A stretch of DNA of 64,000 bases from positions 744,001 to 808,000 of the forward strand of contig OZ037918.1 in NCBI GenBank assembly GCA_964035575.1, given 5' to 3'. Of the stretch, positions 22,508-31,864 are shown in pieces (position 1 is the first letter of the stretch; every line of letters starts with the position of its first letter). The notes under the pieces were generated by a model that was not told the origin of the DNA, made no database searches, and saw only the letters and a list, made by a program, of their open reading frames with translations. The stretch comes from Rhynchopus sp. YZ270_cl-10. Lineage: Eukaryota; Euglenozoa; Diplonemea; Diplonemida; Diplonemidae. The translations under genes were made by a program, and so were the position numbers.

Positions 22508-22560
22508 TCAGTGCCTGCGTCCGCCGATGAACGGTGAGGCGTTTCCTCTTTCAACTTATT
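22508..22560 (+). repeat. Module C (representative copy)
   Basis: Core GTGCCTGCGTCCGCCGATGA, then ACGGTGAGGCGTTTTGCAC and TTTCAACTTCTCTTT. CGCCG and CGGTG pair around ATGAA, and in full copies GTGC pairs with GCAC. Other + strand copies: 4505, 5651, 6354, 7850, 19700, 24817, 25860, 26065, 35948, 38565. A single reversed copy lies at 39647-39690. Confidence 0.75.
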
Positions 22561-22649
22561 TTTTTTTTTTCTGTCCAAAACAACAGAAAACTACTTTTGG
22601 AGAATGTACATCTAGGAAAGAGAGATGACACAAAAAAAAAAAGGGAATA

Positions 22650-22749
22650 CAGTAAGACAACAAACGGGTGGGGTAAAAACTAAGGTGGGTTTTTGGGATT
22701 TCAAAACTTTAAGGAAGGGGTTTTTACCCCGATGTTTGTTGTCTCACTG
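22650..22749. mobile_element. CAGT-ended MITE with TA duplication, copy 1
   Basis: Ends CAGTAAGACAACAAAC and GTTTGTTGTCTCACTG, flanked by TA on both sides (22648-22649 and 22750-22751). Internally GGGTAAAAACT is mirrored by GGTTTTTACCCC. TA duplication and CAGT ends fit the Tc1/mariner superfamily. The second copy is 38607-38689. Confidence 0.82.
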
Positions 22750-22836
22750 TAAGTTCCTTTCTCTCGCAACGCATGCCTTTCTAACCGCATTCTGTGATTT
22801 TTTTTCTTCTTTTTTTTTTGCATCTGAGTTGGGGAC

Positions 22837-23471
22837 CAGGGTATTAGGGTGAAAATCCCAAATTCCGGAAAAAACTGGTTTTTCTGGTTTTCTCTCCTGG
22901 GTGGCGAAAACTAGTGTTTCCGGCGAAAATCTCCATCGTTGACGGACATAGTCACCTTTTTTGGGGTTTTCGGGGGTCAGTGTCTTATCCAGGAATCCAG
23001 ATTTCAAGTTGGGTAGGTCAGCTTGTTTTTTGCTCAAAATATTTTTCGGCGCTGCTGACCCATGGTAGACATTGGGAACATAGGGACTGTATAAAATGGC
23101 GCCGCAGGCGAAAATTTTTCAGGGTACGGTGTAAAAATCTAGCTTTTTACACCACAGAGCCACTCAACGAACCCTTTTTTGCGGAGCAAAAAATGAAAAA
23201 TGGCGCCGCAGGCAAAAAAAATTCAAGGAACATCCATTTCTCAAAGGCACTCCCGTGGTTCAACCACGGTTCTACCAGGTGGGGAAAAAATGCGGGGAAA
23301 AAAATCGAGTCCGCCCTAATCTGGGGACGACAATTACAGAAAGGCCTGGTGAAAAGTGTCGGTTTTTTTTTTCCCCTCCAGATTTCTCTGTTTTTTTTTT
23401 TTTTTTTTGAAAACCAGTTTTTGGAAAAACTGGTTTTCAAAACCAGTTTTTTTAACCACCCTAATACCCTG
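22837..23471. mobile_element. 635-bp element with 9-bp target duplication
   Basis: Terminal repeats CAGGGTATTAGGGTG and CACCCTAATACCCTG. The flanks are GTTGGGGAC on both sides (22828-22836 and 23472-23480), a perfect 9-bp duplication. Subterminal GGAAAAACTGGTTTT repeats occur at both ends. The interior has two direct copies of a block with AATGGCGCCGCAGGC, also found reversed at 39510-39650. No transposase. A 9-bp duplication is usual for Mutator-like elements; CAGGG ends are also seen in hAT, which normally duplicates 8 bp. Confidence 0.85.
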
Positions 23472-23781
23472 GTTGGGGACTGATGGGGCCTTTTTATTGA
23501 CAATGCTTTGTGTTCTATTATGAACGGGGGAAAAGGAGGGATGAGGGGGGAAAGGAGGGGGTTGTTTGGCTGGCAAGCCGTGCACAGCACAGACATACAA
23601 ACAAAAAAAGAAGACCTCCCCTAAACCAAATGAAAAAGCTTTCCTCTTTTCTCTCCCTGCGATTGGAACCCCCTCATGGATTCACCACTCAAAAACAGCT
23701 TTTTCAAAAAAAATAAAATCCCCCAAGCGGGAGCACCTGACCCCCTTTTGACTACACAAATTCCAACAAAAAACAAAAAAA

Positions 23782-24541
23782 ATGTCGGCAAATGAGCACA
23801 GATCCCAGAGATTAGCAAAGGTATGTCCCCTCTCAATCCCATTTCTTAGGTTTTCGTGAGCAAAGGCAACAAAACAATAATGGTGTGACTGAATGGGGGG
23901 GGGGGGGGGGGGGTGCACAAAGTGTGCAGAAGTGCGCAAGAAGTACGAATCACCCTCAAACACACCCCCCTCCCCCCCACACACACACACACTGCCTTTT
24001 TCGGCAAAAAAATCAAAAGCCAAGGCAATACAGAGAGAACCAACCAAATTTTTTTTTGGTTTTTCAACACTTTTTTCATTAACTCCTCACATACACACAG
24101 GTCCTCCGTCACCGCCACTTCACCCCCCTCGATGAGGGTATTACCGTGACTGTTGCCTCACCACGTGAACATACTCCAGCACCACAGAGTATATCGCCTC
24201 ATTGTCTGGGATTGCCGCTGCCTAGTCTGGAGCGTGCTGTTGGGCCGAAGAAACGGTCGCAGAGGAAGAAGAGGATGCTGAAGAGGCAGATGTCTGCGCA
24301 GGGGCAGGGGCAAGGGAAGGGGAAGGGGGCACAGCCACGCCTGGAGCTGGCTGCGTTCGTGATGCCGCCGTCTGCCAGCTCTGGTGGGGGTGACGACAGT
24401 GCCTGTGGCGCAGATGAATCCGACCTCGAAAGCTTTCTCGACTCCCCCAGATCCTCTATTCTCAATACACAGTCGTCTGACTATATGCAGCCTTCTCCGA
24501 AGTTTCAGGAGCTCTTTGCGGGAGGTTCGTTCACGTTGTGA
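23782..24541 (+). CDS. Small basic protein, 159 aa, one intron
   Basis: Proposed exons 23782-23820 (13 codons, starting MSANEHRSQRLAK) and 24101-24541, joined in phase 0. The donor is AAAG|GTATGT and the acceptor CACACAG|GTC. The protein has a basic stretch PKKRSQRKKRMLKRQ that looks like a nuclear signal, then a GQGQGKGKG run, and an acidic/Ser-rich tail. I do not recognise a family. A good consensus donor, a clean acceptor and continuous frame support the model. Without exon 1 the second exon has no ATG before the conserved-looking start. The stop is followed by a GGA repeat and a module B copy. Confidence 0.65.
23821..24100 (+). other. Intron carrying a MITE relic
   Basis: GTATGT...CACACAG, 280 bp. 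It contains the second, decayed GGTGTGGCTGAA-type MITE (about 23882-23966) with a long G-run, and a pyrimidine tract before the acceptor. Confidence 0.65.
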
Positions 24542-24547
24542 AAGGGA

Positions 24548-24577
24548 GGAGGAGGAGGAGGAGGAGGAGGAGGAGGA
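24548..24577. repeat. (GGA)n microsatellite
   Basis: About nine GGA units just after the stop codon of the 159-aa gene. Confidence 0.9.
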
Positions 24578-26669
24578 TTCAAGGCGACTAAGCAGAGAGG
24601 CTTAGTATTCATCTTGCAAACTTTTCATTTGAAATTCCTATCTTCATTAAAAAATTCTGTGGAGATGCGTTTCATTTTTTGTTTTTCTCTCTTCGGAGAA
24701 ATTTTTTTGACTCCAAAAATAGCAACTCTCATTTAATTTAAAAAAACTGGCGATTTTATGTTGTCTGTAATAAAACAAAGGAAAAAAAATTGTGTCTCTC
24801 TCTTCGGTGTATTACGTCCGCGTCCGGTGAGGCGTTTTGCACTTTAAAATAACGTCTCAATTTATACACTGTTGAGAGGGCTGTTGTATTTCAATTCAAA
24901 CTGCTGAATAAGATAAATAAAGGCCCTCCCTCAGCTACAGTTTTTTTTCCTATAGAAAACAACAAACACAAACAAAAAAAAGCAAGGGTACTTCTTTAGC
25001 ACCCTCTGTACCTTCTTTTCATTAGAAAAAGAATGTATATGAAACAATTCCTATAGAAAGAAAAGATGAAAATGAAAATGAAGGGTTATCAAGACCCTTT
25101 TTTTGGCAACCTTCAGATGCAAACCACGAAATGGATGTATGGAGAGGTTGCAGCGAGTTCCATTCGCCCCCACACACCGATTTCAATACTATACCTTACT
25201 TCACCTTCGGTTACCCTTACAGGGGTGGTGAAGGAAGGTTGTTGACATTCGTCACGTTCTGCCCCACATCCCCCTTTTCCCCAGCGCAGCTGTTGCTCCG
25301 CGATAACGAATGTGACCAAGGTGACTAAACAATCTTTGTAGGGAAAATATATTCGGCGACTAAAAAAGCCTTTTAAAAGGCTGTGAGTTTATTTGCTCTT
25401 TTTTGGTAGTCTTATGATCGGTTGGTTTTCTGTCTTACTCATGAGAGCGATGCATAGAAGGTTGGGTTTTTTTCTTCTTTCGTTTTGCAAAAACATACCA
25501 CATAAAAAGATGAGAACATTTTTAAAGGTGACTAAGCACGAGAGGCATCATCTTACAAACTTTTCATTTTTTATTGATCCCCTCCTCCTCCCTATACTAT
25601 CAATTTATTGATTGCATGTGTTGAAATACTTCTTTTGGTGTCCCACGAAGTGTCGGTTGCGTGCGTCTGCGTGCTCTACCAACTTCACTTTTCTTGATGA
25701 TGTCCAGGAGATGGGCATAGTTCATCTGTCAAAATTTCTTACTTTCTTCTGGGGGTTTTTCCCGTCAACGCTCCAAATGGAGTTAATCTATAGGTTATCA
25801 GGTGACTAAGCATGAGGAGTAGAGAAGTCATCCTATAAAGTTTTCTTTATATACCGTGTGTGTGCCTGCATTCGCCGGTTGTACGGTGAGGCGTTTTGCA
25901 CGTTCAATTTCTCTTTCTTACCCATTGAGTGTCAGTACCACAGTCATAAAGGCGTTTGGGACTATTTCTGTTATCATTCTCTCTTTGCTTTCTTTTCGTT
26001 TCGTTTAAGAAAAGAAAGTATATGAAATAATGTTATCATTTTTTTTTTTGTCTCCCTGGTGTCTGCGCTCCGCCGGTTTTGTCCGGTGATACGTTTTGCA
26101 CTTCAGCTTCTGTTATTTCTTTCCTTTCCTTTTTTGTTTTCTTGTACTTTTTTTCTGCCTTCTTTCTTGCGAGCCACTGCCCGTTATTTTAAAAATACCT
26201 CTCTTTCCCTTTTCAGCTGATTTGAATTTTATAAAAGCACCCTTTTATCTTTTTTGTAATTCTCTGACTCATAACACTGGATGCTTCTCCCTCCCCCTTC
26301 CCAGGTCTGTAAAATTCAAACAAAGTATTACTGCAAAAAAAAAAAGGGGGGAAAAAATGGTTGAGGATGATCTGCGTCTATACCTTCTGTAGTACATAGG
26401 CTTCGGCCGACATTGAGTACAGATCGTTATACCAGTAGGTATAACGTGATTGTCGATACACCACAAAAAAAAACACACACTTGTGAATTGTAATTGTCAA
26501 CACAGCCCCTTTCTTCCTCTTTCCACTCAAATTGCCTGGTTTTTTTTTATTACTCTGAAGACTAATTGTGGGAAAAAAAAGCAACCTCCCCCTCCCTGAC
26601 AAAAAAGCCCGCCGCTTTTATTCCCCCCCCCCCTACCTCAGTTTTAGTTTCGTACTATTTTGTGAATTA

Positions 26670-26789
26670 CCGCATTCGTAAAAACAAAAAAAAATCGACC
26701 GTACTAATGTTCGACCACATTATCAGGATTTTTCTGGACGTTGTACTTTTTTTTACGGTCGAACATTTTTTTTTTTTTTACGAATACGG
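26670..26789. mobile_element. 120-bp MITE with pogo-like ends
   Basis: Ends CCGCATTCGTAAAAA and its complement, flanked by TA (26668-26669, 26790-26791). The inner arms ATCGACCGTA and TACGGTCGA also pair. The ends resemble the right end of the transposon at 30041-33739 (CCGTATTCGGAAAAA), so that family could have moved it. Confidence 0.82.
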
Positions 26790-26827
26790 TACTCGAATTA
26801 CCCCCTCTTGACAGAAAGCCTTGCTGC

Positions 26828-26843
26828 ACACACACACACACAC
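26828..26843. repeat. (CA)n microsatellite
   Basis: Eight CA units. Confidence 0.85.
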
Positions 26844-26934
26844 CCATCATTGCTGGTCATTGATGGTCGTAGCCGAACAGTATTGTAACTAGAACTAGAA
26901 GCCCCCATGCACCCTTGATATTTGATGGAAATAT

Positions 26935-26990
26935 GCATGTGTACGAGAGACACATTCATCATTTCCTACAAAAGTTTCTTTTTTGAAATG
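26935..26990 (+). repeat. Module G
   Basis: Pattern TGTGTACGAGAGACACATTC, ATC, then AAGTTTTCATTT-like. Relatives on the + strand near 33855, 35370, 38345 and 42903. GTGT and ACAC can pair around ACGAGAG, the same loop as module B. Confidence 0.55.
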
Positions 26991-27589
26991 TGATAGCCCC
27001 CGCTAGAGTTTATTTAGAGATGTAAACCACGAAATGGATGTAGGACTGCATGGTTGGGGTGCCCACCCCACGGTACAGCCAGGTCATTGTACCAAAGTCT
27101 CTTCGCCAGCCGAAGATGACCTCCAAAGTGAAGCTGGAAATACGCAGCGATCAGAGGTCTCTAATATGACAGCGATTCCTGAAAATTCTCCATTTTTCTG
27201 TTTTGCCATTATTATTTTTTTTTGAACCATTTCCCAACAAATATAAAGAAATATAATCATCTGTTTATACATAGCGCTCCAATTAGACTCTAACTAGATA
27301 ATTAGAGTCGGCAGTTCGAGTATAAGGGCAGGCTCACTTTTGTCTGTGTTTAGTGCTCGGAGGGCCCAAAAATTTTCCGCGCGCGCGCGCAAGAAAAAAA
27401 CATGGAAAAAAAACATGGAAAAAAAAAATAAGAAAAAACACACACACACACACACACGTTGCACGGTGTGCATGATTGGTGAAACTTTTAAACGCCGGCA
27501 TTTGCATTTCCGGAATTCGTCCGGCCAGTGGTGGGGTCAATTTGCCGAAATGGACAAGTTCTCGTTTTTGGTCAATTTCTGCACAGTAC

Positions 27590-27827
27590 ACAGTATACAC
27601 AGTATACACAGTATACACAGTATACACAGTATACACAGTATACACAGTATACACAGTATACACAGTATACACAGTATACACAGTATACACAGTATACACA
27701 GTATACACAGTATACACAGTATACACAGTATACACAGTATACACAGTATACACAGTATACACAGTATACACAGTATACACAGTATACACAGTATACACAG
27801 TATACACAGTATACACAGTATACACAG
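27590..27827. repeat. 9-bp satellite (ACAGTATAC)n
   Basis: About 26 near-perfect units. Directly left is a 90-bp sequence (27485-27580) that also flanks the reverse-oriented array at 43567-43958. Frames through it are periodic artefacts. Confidence 0.97.
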
Positions 27828-27837
27828 GGGATTGGGA

Positions 27838-27989
27838 GTACAGTACAGTACAGTACAGTACAGTACAGTACAGTACAGTACAGTACAGTACAGTACAGTA
27901 CAGTACAGTACAGTACAGTACAGTACAGTACAGTACAGTACAGTACAGTACAGTACAGTACAGTACAGTACAGTACAGTACAGTACAGT
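27838..27989. repeat. 5-bp satellite (ACAGT)n
   Basis: About 30 perfect units. The 5-mer is the first part of the adjacent 9-bp unit, so one array may have seeded the other. Confidence 0.97.
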
Positions 27990-28479
27990 TCTTCGTAGAA
28001 CTTCGTTTTGCAATAAGAAAGCCTCACCCTTCTTCCCAGAATTCCTCCCAGAACCGGCTGGGCACCAATACTGGAAATATCGTAAAAGCATAACTATTTT
28101 GGACGATTTTGTGGACGATTTGGCTGCTACTCGGAAAATCCATTTGTTTGCGGGTTTCCCGGAACCTCACAAAAATAAATCCCATCGATCATTTTTTGAA
28201 ACATTTCACAATATTTTTGTAGGAACTTGGTGCACAAAATCACCTCAAGCCCCACTACTCTCTCCCTCACACCTTTTATTACTACAATGTTTTTTTTTTT
28301 CCCATGTTTTTTTTTTTGGAATTCTCAAAATTTTCCGCGCGCGCGAGCAATAAACACAGGCAAAAGTGAGCCTGCCCTAATTAGAGTCTTTAAAACTCTA
28401 ACTGAACTCTAATACTCTAACTGGACTCTAATTAGAGTCTAATTAGAGTCCTATAAGAGGGTCAATAAAGAGGGGCACA

Positions 28480-29105
28480 TCAATCAATGCTATAGCCATC
28501 AACCCAGGGGGCATAGCTAGTGCAAGAAATTCGACTTTGTAATCCAGAAAGTCTGTTCTCTGCTTGCAGAGAACCAGACACAAGAAAATATTGTTTGTTC
28601 CCCCAGAAAACCAGTGCACAATTCACACTCCTTGTGGATGGTCTTGTTGCCTTTTTAGCACAGGAATTTTGGCCCAGGGGCATGCACTTGAAGCATGGCT
28701 ATTTAGTGTGTGTGGGGCAGTGTTGTTTTGTTATGAATTCTCTTTGGTATTGTCGATCGCGGGTAGTTGTTCAACGCGAGGCTTGGATCTCTCCTGGGCT
28801 CATAAGTAGTATTTCTTCGGCTGAAATGAACGTATGCTCGCTATAGATTTCCCGTCAACACAGCCTTTGATACTGGGATTACCCCTTCCCCTTAGTGGTA
28901 GTTAAATTCGATTGATATTTACATTCCTAGAGATGAAAGAACAAGACACCACTTCTGTACCCGCGCATCAACATTTGTAGAAAACTTTGCACCCCAAACA
29001 CCTTCAATAACGCCCGCCAAAAGGCGCCCCTTGTTGCTGGGAGTTTCTCATGTTTGATACCTGCACAGCAGGCATTCCTCTGAGTCCAACGCTGCTTGGC
29101 CTTTC
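28480..29105 (+). repeat. Shared internal module, copy 2
   Basis: Corresponds in order and orientation to 13340-14110, as described there. The blocks are better preserved here. No shared frame. Confidence 0.65.
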
Positions 29106-29261
29106 TGCGGCGTTGCACCGAAGGTGCACATAGAGTTTTTGCATCGCATTCCCTAATGTATGGGGCACTCACACTTGAGGGCATGTGCCACTGCGCGGGT
29201 CTGAGTACCTGGGTACCCATAGCTGAGAATAAGCCGGGTCCCGAGTCCCGGTACTGGGTAC

Positions 29262-29518
29262 TACACGAAGGTGAAGTCAATGACATGACATGTGCTTTTG
29301 ACATGTGCTTACCATGTAACTTTTTTTACATGTGAAACACATGTCATTTTACATGTAAAATGACATGTGCAGTAACGTATATTGGCCGTAAAAATGTCAT
29401 GTGTTTCACATGTCATTTCACGTCATTTCACATGTCATTTTACATGTCACATGTCACTTTTCACATGTCATTTTACATGTAAAAGCACATGTCATGTCAT
29501 TGACTTCACCGTCGTGTA
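29262..29518. mobile_element. TACACGAC-family element, copy 3, with GGTAC duplication
   Basis: Ends TACACGAAGGTGAAGTCAAT and ATTGACTTCACCGTCGTGTA. The interior consists of ACATGTCATTTTACATGT-type palindromes. GGTAC lies directly on both sides (29257-29261, 29519-29523), the clearest target duplication of this family. Confidence 0.85.
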
Positions 29519-30841
29519 GGTACAGTAGGACTAGGACTAGGCCCCCACCCTCCCGCGACCGGGTCCCCGACCCGCTTTCAGGCGGACCACAGCGCCTTCA
29601 CATATTGTGTCCCAGTCCGGCTGAGAACTCGGTTCCCCAAGTCTTATTTCAGCTATGTGGGTACCTGGGCACCTGGGTCCTACAGAGGAACCTTATGGGA
29701 ACCGATTCCTTACGGCGTTTGCACCTACAAGAAGCCTGTTGTTTTACTCTAATTAGACTATAATTAGAGTGTAGTTAGAGTCTAATTATGCTCTAACTGC
29801 ACTCTAATTATAGTCTAATTGAAGAAAAGCGACTCTAATTATACTCTAACTGGACTCTAACTGACTTGGCCCAAAATCCCAGACTCTAATTATACCCTAA
29901 TACTCTAATTAGAGCGCTATGTATATCTGTTACACTCTCTCATGATTTCTGTTGTCATTATTCAAAAAAAGAAAGAGTTTGGGCACATTTAGTGCACCCT
30001 ATTATACCTTCTATTCAGTAGAAATGGAACGTATGAAATACCGTAGACGGAAAAATGTTGCAACGGAATAATGTTGTAACGCTGGAAAAAATGGCCCAGC
30101 GTTACAACATTATTCCGTTACAACATTTTTTTGGGGTTTATTTTTGTCTTAGGGATTTTTGCTGGTGCGGGGGTGGTTTTTGAAAAGAAAAATCTTGTGC
30201 CTCTGACGGTGGTGAAAAAAGGGCGGGGGGCGGGGGGATGATGTTTTTTTTTTTTTTTTTTTTTTTGGTGTTGTTCAACTTAGCCGTAGGCTCGACTTTT
30301 TTTGTTCCACATCAAACTGGACAGGGCAAGGGGGGTACGTTTACTATGCACATGAAAAGCACTTGGTCCGAGCGAAGCAGGGGCCAGACGTCTTACAATC
30401 TGTACAGTGCCGGTTAGTTAAGAACGAGGCACAAAAGTGAACAAAACTAGAGATGGATTGTTATTGTCATCAGCACGGTCAGCACCATTGACAATTGAGG
30501 AAAAATGAGTATTAACATGGGAGAGGCAGGGGAGAAAACAGACTGTCCAGTCAGTGTGGTTTTACTTAGTGTTCCAGTTTGGTACCCAGCTGGTTCTGGA
30601 GGGGTGGGGATGTTTTCTTTTTACAATAACCTACCGGGGTAGGCGCGACGCTAACCGCTAGGCAGCTGCGCGATGTTTTTTTTCTTTACATTACAACGGA
30701 CAAAAACAAGTCCAAAACCAAACATGATAACAGATGACACCGGTACAAAAACCCTGCACTCTGGTGCGAAAGCCACATGGCGAAGTACAAAACAAAAATG
30801 TTGGAACAGCCCTCCCACCCCTCCCGCCCTCAAACCCATCA

Positions 30842-31864
30842 TCACACCCTGTCGTCCTCATCTTCTTCCTCACGCAGGAAATCTTCAAACGCTCTGTGCA
30901 GCTCCTCCACTTCTGCATCCCACCCCCCCTTCTCTTCTGCATCTCCTTCCACTTCCCACTCCTGTGCAGTATGCCCTTCAGCGCCGGATCCTTCCGAAAG
31001 CAAATTGGCGTAGGATTCGCTGCTGAAAAGCCTTGTGTACATCCGGAAGGAGGCTCTGATCGAAGCCCCTGTAATACAAGAGACGGATTCAGATATCCAT
31101 TTAAGATTGGTTTGCTTCATTTTTTTGATACCAAAATTAATCTCCTTCACGGCTTGGGAATATTCCGACACTTTAGCGGTTGCGACTTTGTCTGTTAACG
31201 TAATAAGAGAGGCGAAGTGGTCGCCGTCGAAGAGGATGCACACGGGATGGACTCTGCAGCGCTGGCACAAATACGCTCTGAAATCAAAAGTGGCGGTTGG
31301 CTGAAACTTAATTGTAACCCCGTATATTCTTGTGAAGGTTTTGATCAGCACAAGTGCTAGGTGGTTGGTGAGACGCTGCGGGTAGGTGAAGTCGGGTCGG
31401 GTTTGTGGGTTTCCGGTGGAGATGCTCGTGGACAACGTAGCCAGCCTTTCCTTGTCTCCCGTTTCCACATAATCTACGTCTTTCACAAGGGCAAGAAGTG
31501 CATGTACATCTGAGTGCGTGGGGATATCCTCAGGTCCAAGGACCCTCCCATCCAGAAAGCTTCGGATTGCAAAAATGCAGAACCAGCCGCAACCGTGAGA
31601 ATCGCGCTGCTTCCAGAAAGACGGGGTGGTGATAACCTCTGAGTCAATATCTTCCGCAGCTTTCATAACCGCCGTTGTGATGGAGCTGCGAGAAAGGGAG
31701 TCGAAAATCTGAGTTGTGCTCACTTCGTCTGTACTCCCAGAAAACACCAGTCTCTCCGTCGGTTTCGCAGGAGCACGAGAAGAAACATCACCCCCCACTA
31801 TTACCCCCTCAGGGACCTCCCCCAGCTCGAAGTCTGGCATTTCCTCCTCCAACTCCAACTCCAT
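30842..31864 (-). CDS. OTU-like cysteine protease domain of the transposon, 340 aa
   Basis: Open frame of 340 codons downstream of the transposase on the same strand. Residues near 85-105 read QRDSHGCGWFCIFAIRSFL, similar to the D-x2-3-C box of OTU proteases. Near residue 210 CILFDGDHFASLIT resembles the OTU His box (HYxSL). OTU proteases remove ubiquitin-like tags; a few eukaryotic transposons are known to carry protease domains. The frame begins in an acidic linker and overlaps the end of the transposase frame by 60 bases in another register. Its in-frame upstream codons stop at the nine-A run near 31918-31926. It may be the C-terminal part of one long protein made by a frame change there, or a separate product. 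The family call is tentative. Confidence 0.6.
   Translation of the reverse strand: MELELEEEMPDFELGEVPEGVIVGGDVSSRAPAKPTERLVFSGSTDEVSTTQIFDSLSRSSITTAVMKAAEDIDSEVITTPSFWKQRDSHGCGWFCIFAIRSFLDGRVLGPEDIPTHSDVHALLALVKDVDYVETGDKERLATLSTSISTGNPQTRPDFTYPQRLTNHLALVLIKTFTRIYGVTIKFQPTATFDFRAYLCQRCRVHPVCILFDGDHFASLITLTDKVATAKVSEYSQAVKEINFGIKKMKQTNLKWISESVSCITGASIRASFRMYTRLFSSESYANLLSEGSGAEGHTAQEWEVEGDAEEKGGWDAEVEELHRAFEDFLREEEDEDDRV

Larger units (their letters stand above)
22055..23781. other. Intergenic region with MITEs
   Basis: Contains module F (22130), module B (22246), module C (22508), a CAGT MITE (22650-22749) and a 635-bp element with a 9-bp duplication (22837-23471). No gene. Confidence 0.65.
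24624..27265. other. Gene-free region with modules and one MITE
   Basis: No gene is visible. Modules: C (24817, 25860, 26065), A (24861, 27049), B (25525, 25800), G (26935). One MITE (26670-26789) and a CA repeat (26828-26843). The 190 bp near 25130-25320 are GC-richer but have no lasting frame. Confidence 0.65.
27326..28377. mobile_element. Nested GGGCAGGCTCAC element with TAA duplication
   Basis: Ends GGGCAGGCTCACTTTTG and its complement extend to about 36 bp with few mismatches. TAA flanks it at 27323-27325 and 28378-28380. It holds (CG)n stretches at both ends, a 9-bp satellite (27590-27827) and a 5-bp satellite (27838-27989). A 3-bp TAA duplication suits the PIF/Harbinger group, but no transposase is present to confirm it. 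Confidence 0.82.
27266..29925. mobile_element. Composite 2.66-kb inverted-repeat element
   Basis: Ends TATACATAGCGCTC and GAGCGCTATGTATA, flanked by TCTGTT on both sides (27260-27265 and 29926-29931), a 6-bp duplication. The subterminal regions are arrays of TCTAATTAGAGTC-type palindromes (27274-27310, 28381-28452, 29745-29912). Inside lie a nested 1.05-kb element (27326-28377), a module shared with the 11353 element (28480-29105) and a nested TACACGAC element (29262-29518). No transposase. Same architecture as 11353-14460, but with different ends. Confidence 0.82.

Noticed and set aside
27334-28353. Long frames through the 9-bp and 5-bp satellites
   Set aside because: Periodic translations of simple repeats, open in nearly all frames on both strands because the unit contains no stop in those phases.
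30620-30672. tRNA-like half (TAGCGGTTAGCG box A) on the - strand
   Set aside because: There is no box B or acceptor stem downstream. It lies inside the pogo-like transposon, so it is not a tRNA gene.
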